Positions 1-8,324 of a stretch of 64,000 nucleotides of DNA are shown here, piece after piece. How positions within the stretch are numbered: the first letter of the stretch is position 1; every line of letters begins with the position of its first letter. This DNA comes from Promethearchaeota archaeon (GTDB lineage: Archaea > Asgardarchaeota > Lokiarchaeia > Helarchaeales > RDOG01): NCBI GenBank assembly GCA_011365055.1, contig RDOG01000003.1, positions 186,001-250,000 of the forward strand. Reading direction: 5' to 3'. The translations under genes were made by a program, and so were the position numbers. Below the pieces are notes generated by a model. It did no database searches. It had not been told where the DNA came from and saw nothing but the letters and a program-made list of their open reading frames with translations.

Positions 1-184
1 TTCCAAACTTAGTTGATACTTCCACTATTGAAATTATTTCATCTGCTGTTAATTCTATATCATTTAAACCATTAATTTTATCATGAATGCCTTCATGATG
101 GCAATAAATGCAATTCAAATTACATTTATTGGTAACTGATATTCTAAAATCTTTTAATGGTCGGTTATAAAAATCTTTTAACAT
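1..184 (-). CDS. moaA: MoaA-like radical SAM protein, N-terminal part (runs off the window)
   Basis: Only the first 61 codons are present; the gene continues past position 1. The translation begins MLKDFYNRPLKDFRISV and carries the radical SAM cluster C-N-L-N-C-I-Y-C within the first 30 residues, followed by the LTADEI segment typical of MoaA. MoaA converts GTP to 3',8-cyclo-GTP, the first step of molybdopterin synthesis. The ATG at 184-182 is fixed by an in-frame TGA a few codons upstream. A MoaA-like radical SAM protein of another function cannot be excluded because the C-terminal cluster is outside the window. Confidence 0.7.
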   Translation of the reverse strand, partial: MLKDFYNRPLKDFRISVTNKCNLNCIYCHHEGIHDKINGLNDIELTADEIISIVEVSTKFG

Positions 185-352
185 TCTATTTCATTTCAAA
201 AATAATTAAGTTATGAGATTTATTTAAAAATACTAAAAAAACTTTTTTATTGTCAATTAAATTTACGAGGAAATATCTTAATATCTTATAATAATATAAG
301 TTATTACTATTTTTTATTGTTTTTAATTAATAGCAGACATTCTAAAATAATT

Positions 353-979
353 CTAAATACTCTTATTTTTTTTTCTTTCAATCATTTCTAATATTTCATA
401 TATGATAGGTATGGATCCTCCAATAATTCCAATAATTTGACCAATAAAAATACTCCAGGATGCTGTAAATTCGAATAAGAAAGGTCCGATCACTATTTCT
501 CCTGCCCCTGTTCCATAGAATCCAATTCCCTGTAAATTAAAATTGAAGATATCTAATGGAAAATCAAGAATTAAATTTAAAAGGACATTAATATCCATAA
601 ACCCAAAAATAAATAATATAATTGAAGGAAACATTGTTAAAAACCCTCCAAACATACCTAAAACCGCGTTCAGTTTTCTATCAAAAATATTTACATCATA
701 AAACTCAAAAAGAAATACAGTTAAACAAATATAGATGCCAATTAATAGACACAAACCAATATAAAATCCAGAAGGGGGAATATATAGTTGCGCGTTTTGA
801 AACATATCCAATCCAATCACTGAAAGCCATGATTCAACAATTAAACCACTTCCATTTAAAGACCCAGAAGACAAATTCATTGAAATTGAAAAGATTGGCA
901 AAAAAAGCGTGATAATCCCAAAAATACCACTAAATAGATAAATTTTCGGTGATATTTTTTGTTTTGTTTTTAATTCCAT
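353..979 (-). CDS. Four-helix integral membrane protein, unknown function
   Basis: This 208-residue protein has a short basic N-terminus, four strongly hydrophobic stretches (near residues 13-33, 70-92, 103-130 and 170-195) and a basic C-terminus (ERKKNKSI). A longer polar segment lies between helices 1 and 2. The layout recalls small tetraspan proteins but no family motif was recognised. The ATG at 979-977 sits behind a clear AGGAGG ribosome binding site, so the start is well supported. It lies between moaA and a divergently transcribed surface protein with no obvious functional link. Confidence 0.7.
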   Translation of the reverse strand: MELKTKQKISPKIYLFSGIFGIITLFLPIFSISMNLSSGSLNGSGLIVESWLSVIGLDMFQNAQLYIPPSGFYIGLCLLIGIYICLTVFLFEFYDVNIFDRKLNAVLGMFGGFLTMFPSIILFIFGFMDINVLLNLILDFPLDIFNFNLQGIGFYGTGAGEIVIGPFLFEFTASWSIFIGQIIGIIGGSIPIIYEILEMIERKKNKSI

Positions 980-1051
980 TTTTTTCCTCCTAAATTAAAT
1001 TTTTAAAATTTGAATTATTCAAAATTAAAGTAAAAATGCCACTTCCCAAAA

Positions 1052-1064
1052 CTATATATATATT
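1052..1064 (+). promoter_or_regulatory. TATA box of the surface-protein gene at 1141
   Basis: An alternating T/A stretch (tatatatata) lies about 80 nt before the ATG at 1141. Archaeal transcription would start about 25 nt downstream, near 1085-1090. This argues against the longer reading frame beginning at 1036 and supports the ATG at 1141, which also has a GGGTGG ribosome binding site. Confidence 0.45.
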
Positions 1065-1140
1065 AATATGTAAAAGGATTCAATCATTCATTATTTATCA
1101 AAATTTCTGTTATAGAAATGGCGAATTTTGGGGTGGAATA

Positions 1141-2496
1141 ATGAAAAAGAAAAGCATTTTTGCTAGTTCATTTTTGTTCATATTTATGATCTTTCTCATC
1201 CCTTCTTGCGTAAATGCACAGACTCCTCCTAATCCATATACTGAGATAGAACTTTTAGGCGATATTGAAGGTCTAGAACCTGGACATACAATGGAATATA
1301 AATTAGATGTTAGTAATAGCCTGAAAAATTGGTGGAAGAATTCAACCATACAAGATATTCTCTTCGACATTATGAATTATTCTTTGAGCGCCACTACATC
1401 TGATTATTATAATCTTTCACAAGAATTTAAAGATTATATTCTTCCTAGGATGAATACGTTTATTGACTCTTTTGAAGATTTTAGAATTGCTACTACTGTT
1501 AATTTTGTATCTAGACCAAATGAAACTTCACTTGGAGTAGTAACTGGTCATTTAAATCTTGAAAATTTCGATTTAGAAACCTTATATGAAATAATTTGTT
1601 ACATAATATCAGATGCTGCATCCCCTTATTCACAATACATGCCAACATATCCTTTAATTTATGATATTTTCACTAGTCTAACAACTAACATTCCTTGTGT
1701 ACTTTCTACACTTCCAAATATGTCCATATTATTGCCAGAATATCCGTATAGTTATGGATATTATCCTTACTATCCATTTATGCCTTTTCTGATGATGTCA
1801 TATATGAATCCTATAAATATATACTTTATGTATATACCATATCTATATCCTTTAATCATGTACTCTCCGTATACTTGGGTACCTATAGTTTTCCAGAATA
1901 ATTGGACTTATTGGACCAACTATCTACAAGAATATATTGATCTTTACAATTTGAATGATACTATTAGTATAGAGACTGGTATTACAACACATCCTTCAAC
2001 TGATTATGCTGCATTTAATATCAATGCAAGCATCGCGCCAGGGTTTTTAATAAATTCAACTGCGTATGCTTTTATGTATCCATTTTTTAATGACAATACT
2101 GATTGGAATAATTGGATTAATGGTTGGGAAAATATAACAATCCGATATTATGTAGAAAATAATACTGGTATAATGTTAGAACAGACATTTGAATTTAATA
2201 TGGATTCTTTTATAGAAAAAATTGACCAATTATTACAAAATGCATTCTTGCAATATCCACCAAATGAATATTTATTGGACATAATACTTGCCTTACAAGA
2301 TATTCAAAGCACGGGTGTTGTTTCAACATCCTTAGTTATGACGCAAATTGAATATGTTCCTCCTAATCCCTCAACTCCTCCTGCTGTTGATTATCAAAAT
2401 ATAATTTTTATTACAAGTATTATCGTATCAGTTACCGCAAGTTTGGGTGGAGGAATCGTAATTGGATTCTTAATTAAACGTAGTCGAAGATCATAA
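1141..2496 (+). CDS. Secreted, C-terminally membrane-anchored surface protein, unknown function
   Basis: The 451-residue product starts MKKKSIFASSFLFIFMIFLIPSC, a classical signal peptide, and is followed by a Tyr/Pro/Asn-rich extracellular region with several N-glycosylation sequons. A block around residues 190-260 is very rich in Y, P, M and L. One transmembrane helix near residues 420-445 is followed by the basic stop-transfer tail KRSRRS. The frame is open back to 1036, but the GGGTGG motif just before 1141 and the upstream TATA box favour the shorter start. It converges on the riboflavin operon with 8 nt between stops. No recognised domain. Confidence 0.75.
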   Translation: MKKKSIFASSFLFIFMIFLIPSCVNAQTPPNPYTEIELLGDIEGLEPGHTMEYKLDVSNSLKNWWKNSTIQDILFDIMNYSLSATTSDYYNLSQEFKDYILPRMNTFIDSFEDFRIATTVNFVSRPNETSLGVVTGHLNLENFDLETLYEIICYIISDAASPYSQYMPTYPLIYDIFTSLTTNIPCVLSTLPNMSILLPEYPYSYGYYPYYPFMPFLMMSYMNPINIYFMYIPYLYPLIMYSPYTWVPIVFQNNWTYWTNYLQEYIDLYNLNDTISIETGITTHPSTDYAAFNINASIAPGFLINSTAYAFMYPFFNDNTDWNNWINGWENITIRYYVENNTGIMLEQTFEFNMDSFIEKIDQLLQNAFLQYPPNEYLLDIILALQDIQSTGVVSTSLVMTQIEYVPPNPSTPPAVDYQNIIFITSIIVSVTASLGGGIVIGFLIKRSRRS

Positions 2497-2504
2497 ATAC
2501 AAAT

Positions 2505-3191
2505 CTATTCCTTTTTTTTTAATTTAATTTCAATTTCAAGCAAATATTTTATTTCTTGAATTAATAGAGAAAACCATTTTTGACCTTTTCCTTTTGTTGC
2601 TTGTAATGGATCTCCTAATATTCCAAATTTATTTAATTCTATCGTTTTCCAATCTTTAAGACGAATACCTTCATAATTTGGATCTAATTTTGGTACTAAT
2701 TTAATTTGATTTGGTGTTACTTTCTCTAGATGAACCAGATCTGGATATAAATATAACATCAAGGAAGTTTCGAATTCTCCTGCATGACAAATTCCACCAA
2801 TATCAGTTGTTCGTATTAATTTAAAGTGTTCTTTCATTATGGTATAGACATCAATCAAAATAAATCGATTTAAGCTTTGTTTTTCTAAATCTTTCAAAAT
2901 CGTCGTGTTTCCACCATGAGCATTAATAATTATTCTTAACTCTTTTTCTTCATAGAATGATAATTTCTCAATTATTTTAGCAATAAATACTTTTTTAGTT
3001 AGACTTTTTGTTTCCTCAAAACCCTTATGTTCTGGGGAATAACTTATGGTGATTCCATCATCTAATTCAATCAAAAAGTGATTTGATAGTTCTAAACCAG
3101 TTGCTTTTGCTATTAAATAATCAGTATCTGCAGGAAGATGTGGTCCATGTTGTTCATGGCTACCTATTGGAATGATAATTGCTGATTTCAA
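2505..3191 (-). CDS. arfB: FAPy-type deformylase ArfB, creatininase family
   Basis: ArfB removes the formyl group from 2-amino-5-formylamino-6-ribosylaminopyrimidinone 5'-phosphate, the second step of archaeal riboflavin (and F420) synthesis. The 228-residue protein has the creatininase-family metal signature near the N-terminus (PIGSHEQHGPHLPADTD, residues about 8-24), the central NAHGGN motif near residue 92 and HAGEFETS near residue 140. Length matches the family. The start is TTG at 3191, about 8 nt after a GGAG ribosome binding site. It is the last gene of the seven-gene riboflavin operon, 19 nt after the reductase. Assignment within the broad creatininase family rests largely on this context. 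Confidence 0.85.
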   Translation of the reverse strand: MKSAIIIPIGSHEQHGPHLPADTDYLIAKATGLELSNHFLIELDDGITISYSPEHKGFEETKSLTKKVFIAKIIEKLSFYEEKELRIIINAHGGNTTILKDLEKQSLNRFILIDVYTIMKEHFKLIRTTDIGGICHAGEFETSLMLYLYPDLVHLEKVTPNQIKLVPKLDPNYEGIRLKDWKTIELNKFGILGDPLQATKGKGQKWFSLLIQEIKYLLEIEIKLKKKE

Positions 3192-3210
3192 AAAACAAAC
3201 TCCTTTGAAA

Positions 3211-3897
3211 TCACACTACCTTATATTGAATCAATAGATTATTACCAAGCTTTTCGTGGGATATTAATTCTAACATTACAGAATCTTTGATTTTTTTAAA
3301 CCCTTTCCCACCCACAAACGGAATTGCCTCTTTTCCACCTATAATAACTGGAGCTATCGAAACCCGAACTTCATCGACTAATTTTAGTTTTAACATTTCA
3401 AAATTTAAAGTTCCGCCCCCTTCAAGTAGTAAAGAATGAATATTTTTTTCTTTTAACTTTTTTAGAAACTCTATTAAATTAACCTTTGGTCCTGAACCGC
3501 AAATTAGAACCTCAATACCCAAATCATTTAAAAGCTTTATTTTTTCTTTGGGAGCTAAGCTAGTTGTCCCTATTATGGTACTATACTTATCAGGTTCAAC
3601 TGTTATAATACGTGCATCCCATGAAATTCTTAATTTACTGTCTACCACTAATCGAGCAGGAAATTTTTTTGGTTCATAAAATTTAATTGTGAGCTTAGAA
3701 TCATCAGCTGAAATAGTGTTTATACCCACAAGAATAGAATCTACGGATGCTCGTAATAAATGGACACGTTTCCAGTCGGGATCATCAGAAAATTCGCAAT
3801 CTCCAACTATTGAGGCTATTTTTCCATCTGCACTCATGGCAGAATTTAAGATGACATATGGTCTATCTTTTTTTTGTGGAAAATTTTCCAGTTTCAA
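3211..3897 (-). CDS. arfC: 2,5-diamino-6-ribosylamino-pyrimidinone 5'-phosphate reductase (RibD2/ArfC)
   Basis: This 228-residue NADPH-dependent reductase turns the ribosyl side chain into ribityl. It matches the RibD C-terminal reductase fold: N-terminal LNSAMSADGKIAS, a mid-protein GSGPKV segment and the C-terminal LLLEGGGTLNFEML motif. It has no N-terminal zinc deaminase domain, unlike bacterial RibD, so the deamination step must be done by another protein. The TTG start lies 4 nt after the amidohydrolase stop. In archaea and fungi reduction precedes deamination, which fits a stand-alone reductase next to a stand-alone deaminase candidate. Confidence 0.9.
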   Translation of the reverse strand: MKLENFPQKKDRPYVILNSAMSADGKIASIVGDCEFSDDPDWKRVHLLRASVDSILVGINTISADDSKLTIKFYEPKKFPARLVVDSKLRISWDARIITVEPDKYSTIIGTTSLAPKEKIKLLNDLGIEVLICGSGPKVNLIEFLKKLKEKNIHSLLLEGGGTLNFEMLKLKLVDEVRVSIAPVIIGGKEAIPFVGGKGFKKIKDSVMLELISHEKLGNNLLIQYKVV

Positions 3898-3901
3898 ATA
3901 A

Positions 3902-5077
3902 TCATCTCTTAAAAGCTAAAATTCCGTTCACGTAAGTGTGTGTAATATTTTCTGATTTTAGTCTATTAACAATATAATCGTGGATATTTTCTTCATTTAT
4001 ACCATGTAGATTGGGATTGTGAATATCAATAACCAAAAAATCAGCTCGTTTTAATTCTTGTAATGATCCTAAATCGTGATCTAATCTAATGGCCTTAGCT
4101 GCATTGAGTGTAACCATTTTTAATATATTTTTAGATGAAATTAGATTAAACCCAAATTTTGACCTAATTTTTTTTGAAAAAAACTCAATTTCCCTCAACA
4201 AATCGGGAGCATTTACCATCACATTATCGGTTCCTAAACATAAATTTATGTTTCGATCGATCATTTTGTCAATCGGTGCAATTGGAAGACCAAAATAACT
4301 ATTTGCCTTTGGACATAAAACAACCGTTACATTTTTTTCTTTTATTAAATCTAAATCTTCATCACTGGCATGAATTGCATGAACTAATAAATTAGCATTA
4401 AATATTTCAAGAGCTCTTTGAATATCTGAACAATTATATTTTTGAAATGATTTTTCTCTTTCTTTTTCTACTTCTGAAACATGTGCAGATAAGATTTTAC
4501 TACCTTCCATAAAAAATAAAGCTAATTGGTTTAAATTTTCAGTTGAATGATCATTTACAGAGCTTAATCCCAAACCTTGAACAAATTTCATTAATTTAAA
4601 AATATCCTCACGTTCATCTCTTGGTCTTCCTAAGATCATCTTTTTTATCTTAATGTTGTTTAATGCCTCAAGGAGAATTTCAACACCTTCAATTCCTCCC
4701 TCTCGATAATCTACGAAAAAAGTAGTGCCTGAACTAAGCATTTCTTTTAAGGCACTTTGAATACCTTTTATTATAGTGGCTCTATCCGTTTTTCTTAATA
4801 ATTGGTGTTTTAATCCATTAGGGGGTTCCACAATTTCACTTAACGTAAGATTATTTCCTCTTTCACGTGCAAACGAATCTCCCACATGCACATGCATATT
4901 TATAAAGCTAGGTATGATTAGTGAATTGGGAAAAGATATAATTTCATTCTCCGAATCTAATGGAGAAACTGAAATATTAATTATATATCCATCTTCTGTT
5001 TGTAAATAAACATTTTCTTTGTATTCTAAATTATCTCCTATTAATGCTTTTTCTGCAAAAAAAGTAAATGTGGTCAT
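3902..5077 (-). CDS. Amidohydrolase-superfamily deaminase; candidate riboflavin-pathway deaminase
   Basis: The 391-residue protein belongs to the chlorohydrolase/SsnA/cytosine-deaminase-like branch of the amidohydrolase superfamily. It shows the HxH metal motif (PSFINMHVHVGDS, about residues 55-67), a third His in SAHVSE, a fourth His in LLVHAIHASDEDL and the catalytic Asp in LGTDNVMVNAPD. It lies inside the riboflavin operon, 5 nt after arfA and 4 nt before arfC. Archaeal riboflavin synthesis needs a deaminase acting on the diaminopyrimidinone ribityl phosphate, and to my knowledge no archaeal gene is firmly assigned. The operon position is direct evidence of linkage; the reaction is inference. 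Adenosine- or guanine-type deamination is the alternative. Confidence 0.75.
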   Translation of the reverse strand: MTTFTFFAEKALIGDNLEYKENVYLQTEDGYIINISVSPLDSENEIISFPNSLIIPSFINMHVHVGDSFARERGNNLTLSEIVEPPNGLKHQLLRKTDRATIIKGIQSALKEMLSSGTTFFVDYREGGIEGVEILLEALNNIKIKKMILGRPRDEREDIFKLMKFVQGLGLSSVNDHSTENLNQLALFFMEGSKILSAHVSEVEKEREKSFQKYNCSDIQRALEIFNANLLVHAIHASDEDLDLIKEKNVTVVLCPKANSYFGLPIAPIDKMIDRNINLCLGTDNVMVNAPDLLREIEFFSKKIRSKFGFNLISSKNILKMVTLNAAKAIRLDHDLGSLQELKRADFLVIDIHNPNLHGINEENIHDYIVNRLKSENITHTYVNGILAFKR

Positions 5078-5082
5078 TTAAT

Positions 5083-5838
5083 TTATTCCAAGAACACTAT
5101 CTTTTCGATATTGTTTCCTGTTCTAATTTTATGTAGACCTTTATTTGCTCTAGAGAGGGCATCTAAAATATTTTGAGCTTTTCCTAGCCCAATCTTTAAT
5201 TTCCAAGGTGCATGTCTTTCCTCATAAGATGAAATTATTTTTTGAAAGTCCTCGGTTGTAATTGAATTAGGGCAAATACTAATGAAATTATCTCCTCCAT
5301 TGAAAAAACAAAGGGCACCATATTTTTTGAAATCTTCCATTAGTGTGAGGTAAGTCTTATTTAAATTCAAGAAATTTTCATATTGGGCATTGATATCAGT
5401 AGCTATCCTTGTATAAAAATTAATATCAACGTGTGCTACTAATATTTCACCTGAAATTGGAAATGAATGTCCATTATAACCTAAAACCTTCTTTCTGTCT
5501 GATTGTGCACTTCCTTTTAACCTCAATGCTTTGGAAGCATCAGCTTCAGCTTTCAAAGGTGTTTCGCCAGCCCCAATTCCCATGGATACTGTAACTGGAA
5601 ACTTCGTTTCTATTGCATTTAGGATTTCTTGGTGATCTTCAATCGTGAATCCATTTGATATTGCTATGAGATTATCCATGCTGGTAGAAAAAACTATTCC
5701 ATTTTTCTCACTAAATAATTTCTGAAGTTCTATAAATATTTCAGATAACAAAATCTGAATCTTATGCTCTCTGTTATTGCCCAATGTTTCTGTATAAGGT
5801 CCAAAATTATCAATTTGAATCAAAGTTACTTGAATCAA
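5083..5838 (-). CDS. arfA: GTP cyclohydrolase III (ArfA)
   Basis: ArfA opens GTP to the formylaminopyrimidine ribosyl monophosphate and releases pyrophosphate and phosphate, the first step of archaeal riboflavin and F420 synthesis. The 251-residue protein begins MIQVTLIQIDNFGPYTETLG, very close to the Methanocaldococcus enzyme. It has the two cyclase-like halves with FSTSMDNLIA in the first and FFNGGDNFISICP in the second, plus the internal SMGIGAGETPLKA and KIGLGKAQ segments. The start is TTG at 5838, 17 nt after ribH. The length fits the family. Confidence 0.93.
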   Translation of the reverse strand: MIQVTLIQIDNFGPYTETLGNNREHKIQILLSEIFIELQKLFSEKNGIVFSTSMDNLIAISNGFTIEDHQEILNAIETKFPVTVSMGIGAGETPLKAEADASKALRLKGSAQSDRKKVLGYNGHSFPISGEILVAHVDINFYTRIATDINAQYENFLNLNKTYLTLMEDFKKYGALCFFNGGDNFISICPNSITTEDFQKIISSYEERHAPWKLKIGLGKAQNILDALSRANKGLHKIRTGNNIEKIVFLE

Positions 5839-5855
5839 GGTAATGCACCATAATA

Positions 5856-6290
5856 TTATGCTTTTTGTTTAGAAGCTTTAATCCTTTTAATCATTTTTAC
5901 AACACATTCAGTTGATCGGCGAGCAAAATCTTCAATTCTTTCTACGGCTTCCATTCGAGTCATTCCTGGTCCTGAGACGCCTAATGAAACAGGTTTATTA
6001 TATTCTAAGGATAAATCAACCATTTTTCTAGCAGCATGTTGCGCAACCACTTGATCATGGTCTGTATCACCTTTGATAACTGCTCCAAGGCATACTACAC
6101 CCTCAATCTTATCTTTTGATAATAAAGTCTTGATTGCTAACGGCATGTCGAATGATCCAGGGACTGCGATTACCTCAACAACTTCGCATCCCAAAAACTC
6201 TGCGTGTTCTCTTGCTTTTTCTAACATATTTTTTGTAATATCATAGTGGAATTCTCCAACTACAATTCCAATCCTCATTTTTTCATCCAT
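5856..6290 (-). CDS. ribH: 6,7-dimethyl-8-ribityllumazine synthase
   Basis: RibH condenses 5-amino-6-ribitylaminouracil with dihydroxybutanone phosphate to give the lumazine precursor of riboflavin. The 144-residue protein shows VGEFHYDIT near the N-terminus, [10 protein letters not shown] near residue 55 and [13 protein letters not shown] near residue 80, all characteristic of the family, together with the active-site His. The ATG at 6290 is 10 nt after the ribC stop. It would act after the unassigned phosphatase, which is not encoded in this operon. Confidence 0.95.
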   Translation of the reverse strand: MDEKMRIGIVVGEFHYDITKNMLEKAREHAEFLGCEVVEVIAVPGSFDMPLAIKTLLSKDKIEGVVCLGAVIKGDTDHDQVVAQHAARKMVDLSLEYNKPVSLGVSGPGMTRMEAVERIEDFARRSTECVVKMIKRIKASKQKA

Positions 6291-6300
6291 TTTTCATTCC

Positions 6301-6774
6301 TCAAGGTTTAATTGGTCCTGCATCTGGATAACCTTGTCTTAATCCCTTTCCCGCATTTTGGACTAACCATTCCCTGTCAAATAACAATTTTATTACGTTT
6401 TGTGCATGCTCCCGAGCTCTATTTTCACATACTGCGATGAGTTCTTCAGGAGATTCTGCTTCATCTTCATGCACAAAACATTCGATGATATGCTTGCCAA
6501 CCATCAATTGACATTTTATTATTCCTTGTGAAGCTTCATGAGCACATATTTTATCTTTCTCTTCAGGACCAGGCATTCCTAATGCAAGACACATTTCACA
6601 GTCAAATTTATCAAATAATATCTTACAAGCAACTGGTAAATCTTTCATACCAGGCACCGTATATCTAATTAGCTTAATTTTAGTTGTATTATTTTCAATT
6701 TCATCAATAGCCATTGCTCCCATATCCACGCGGGCAAAGGTAGTATCAGCAATGCCCACATTAATCTTAGTCAA
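6301..6774 (-). CDS. ribC: Archaeal-type riboflavin synthase RibC
   Basis: This is the archaeal riboflavin synthase, unrelated in sequence to the bacterial trimer and related to lumazine synthase. It dismutates two lumazine molecules to riboflavin. Motifs include VGIADTTFARVDMGA at the start, the VPGMKDLPVACK segment, ALGMPGPEEKD, CAHEASQGI and the C-terminal GKGLRQGYPDAGPI. I place the start at TTG 6774 because an AGGAG site lies 8 nt upstream, the protein then begins MTKINVGI as in the methanogen enzyme, and it no longer overlaps ribB. An upstream TTG at 6798 is the alternative. Confidence 0.93.
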   Translation of the reverse strand: MTKINVGIADTTFARVDMGAMAIDEIENNTTKIKLIRYTVPGMKDLPVACKILFDKFDCEMCLALGMPGPEEKDKICAHEASQGIIKCQLMVGKHIIECFVHEDEAESPEELIAVCENRAREHAQNVIKLLFDREWLVQNAGKGLRQGYPDAGPIKP

Positions 6775-6778
6775 GTTA

Positions 6779-7498
6779 TTAACTCCTAGAATCTTCAAAT
6801 TCCATAAATGCTTCTAGGATTTCGTTTCCTTCCACCATAACTAATTTATGTTCCAAAGCATATTTTTCAGCATTCTTCAAGGAGAGAGCTTTTCCTGTTT
6901 CTCCATCCAACATTTCACATAATACTGTAACGGGCGTTAATTCTCCAATATATGCTAAACTGACAGTTAATTCTGTATGCCCTAATCGTTCTTTTAATAA
7001 ATTTTTTGCAGCAATTAAAAGATGTGTATGACCGGGAGCTCTGAATGATTGTCCAAATAAATCTTTATATTTTTGAGATGCTCCATTTCTATAAATTGTA
7101 CCACCAAGTTTTCCAAATTCATTAATTGTTAATGCACGATCTCTGTCTGTAATGCCTGTATAAGTCTTGTTGTGATTTATAGTTACAGAAAAGGAAGGTT
7201 TATCACCATAAGGACAAGCCACATCAGGTGCAATCTTATTAAAGATAGTATAATCATTCAAAACTTTCGAATATATTTCCGCCATGAAAGGTAATCCCAA
7301 TCTATCAGCAATATTTCTGTGCATTGCAACGCATATTAGTCCACCAGCATCGTGACGTAATTTATATACGTGATTAGGAGTAACTTTTTCTGCTAACACG
7401 ACTAAATCAACTTCTTCTTCTCTCCCATCAACATCATAGACAAGAATGAAGTTGCCCTTAGCTAATTCCTTTATAGCTTGCTCTATATTTTGTTTCAT
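6779..7498 (-). CDS. ribB: 3,4-dihydroxy-2-butanone 4-phosphate synthase
   Basis: RibB makes the four-carbon unit of riboflavin from ribulose 5-phosphate. The protein of about 239 residues has the metal and substrate motif VDGREEEVDLVV, the LRHDAGGLIC segment, a TDRDRALT motif and the RAPGHTHLL plus GHTELTV segments. The frame extends to a TTG at 7510, but the ATG at 7498 gives the usual family N-terminus. It is the first gene of the operon and follows the operator-bearing promoter at 7522-7594. No GTP cyclohydrolase II domain is fused. Confidence 0.94.
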   Translation of the reverse strand: MKQNIEQAIKELAKGNFILVYDVDGREEEVDLVVLAEKVTPNHVYKLRHDAGGLICVAMHRNIADRLGLPFMAEIYSKVLNDYTIFNKIAPDVACPYGDKPSFSVTINHNKTYTGITDRDRALTINEFGKLGGTIYRNGASQKYKDLFGQSFRAPGHTHLLIAAKNLLKERLGHTELTVSLAYIGELTPVTVLCEMLDGETGKALSLKNAEKYALEHKLVMVEGNEILEAFMEFEDSRS

Positions 7499-7521
7499 GA
7501 TAATAACCAAAAAATTAATTC

Positions 7522-7543
7522 ATACTTAATCTTGAGTAATCAA
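7522..7543 (-). promoter_or_regulatory. Operator-like repeat, copy 1 (overlaps the predicted transcription start)
   Basis: This 22-bp element matches the one at 7573-7594 with two mismatches. It contains a near-perfect inverted repeat, TACTTA-N4-TGAGTA (7523-7538). It lies about 25 nt downstream of the TATA box between the copies, so a bound protein would cover the start site of the ribB operon. A flavin-sensing repressor is the natural candidate, but none is encoded in the window. Confidence 0.6.
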
Positions 7544-7554
7544 GCTTGATAACA

Positions 7555-7562
7555 CATTTAAA
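7555..7562 (-). promoter_or_regulatory. ribB: TATA box of the riboflavin operon
   Basis: Read on the minus strand, an A-rich BRE-like stretch (GCAAAC) is followed by ATTTAAAT. The distance to the ATG at 7498 leaves a leader of roughly 35 nt. The element sits between the two 22-bp operator-like repeats. Confidence 0.5.
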
Positions 7563-7572
7563 TGTTTGCGAA

Positions 7573-7594
7573 ATACTCAATCCTGAGTAATCAA
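7573..7594 (-). promoter_or_regulatory. Operator-like repeat, copy 2 (upstream of BRE/TATA)
   Basis: This copy holds the perfect inverted repeat TACTCA-ATCC-TGAGTA at 7574-7589. It is offset 51 bp from copy 1 and lies just upstream of the BRE/TATA element of the ribB promoter. The spacing is close to five helical turns, so both sites would face the same side of the DNA. Confidence 0.6.
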
Positions 7595-7710
7595 CTATTT
7601 TGTTATCTTTGATTCATTAAAAGACACTAAATTTTCGATCTAAAATAATTGCATTTTTCATAATCTTATTATATTAAAGATCTTTTTCTCATTGCGGGAG
7701 ATAAATATCA

Positions 7711-8217
7711 ATGGATTCTAATAAAATAGTTAGATTAGTATTGGGCATTGTTACTATTTTCTATTCTTTTCTCGGAATCTGGTATTTTACCCAAATTATC
7801 GATTATTATGGTGCATTCATTGCAGTTGGATTTTTAATTTTGGGTGGCATGATGATATTCAGTGGGATAATTCAAAAATCTCCACAAATAGATCCTACAG
7901 AAGAGCCATGTGTTGATTTTGACGAGTGGGTTATCATAGCATGGGCTGGTGTAGTTGCTTTAGGTATTTATTATCTTATACTTCCCGTATATCTTTCAAT
8001 TTTATATGCTGTAGTTTTTTTCTTGTATTATGCTATAATTAGCACTTCTACTTATTTAATTGAAAGAGTAAGAATAAATCGAAAATACAAACCTAAAAAG
8101 ATAAAACAAATTAAACCAGAAAAAGAAATGGAAAAATCAAAAGCAGAAAGTGAAAATACAAAAATTAATGTTGATAAAAAAGAAGGAAAAGAATCAAAAC
8201 CTAACAAAATGGTCTAA
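7711..8217 (+). CDS. Small membrane protein with charged cytoplasmic tail, unknown
   Basis: The 168-residue protein has about four hydrophobic segments (residues 8-28, 32-52, 72-92 and 95-118) and a long Lys/Glu-rich tail (about 130-168) that should be cytoplasmic. The ATG at 7711 is preceded by a GGGAG ribosome binding site. It is divergent from the riboflavin operon, so its promoter shares the intergenic region with the operator repeats, and is followed 107 nt later by the INSIG-like gene. No family recognised. Confidence 0.7.
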   Translation: MDSNKIVRLVLGIVTIFYSFLGIWYFTQIIDYYGAFIAVGFLILGGMMIFSGIIQKSPQIDPTEEPCVDFDEWVIIAWAGVVALGIYYLILPVYLSILYAVVFFLYYAIISTSTYLIERVRINRKYKPKKIKQIKPEKEMEKSKAESENTKINVDKKEGKESKPNKMV

Positions 8218-8324
8218 TTTTAAGAGTTTTGAATTTTTTATTGGAAAAAGAATTTATATGTCAGAAAACATAATTTAGAAAATTAATTTATCTCTAATTA
8301 AATTAATTTTCATTGGTGATTACT

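Noticed and set aside
622..912. Plus-strand frame of 96 codons inside the membrane-protein gene at 353-979
   Set aside because: It is basic, low in complexity and antisense to a gene with a strong ribosome binding site and clear transmembrane pattern.
3689..3901. Plus-strand frame of 70 codons inside the reductase gene
   Set aside because: Antisense shadow of a gene with clear family motifs inside a tight operon.
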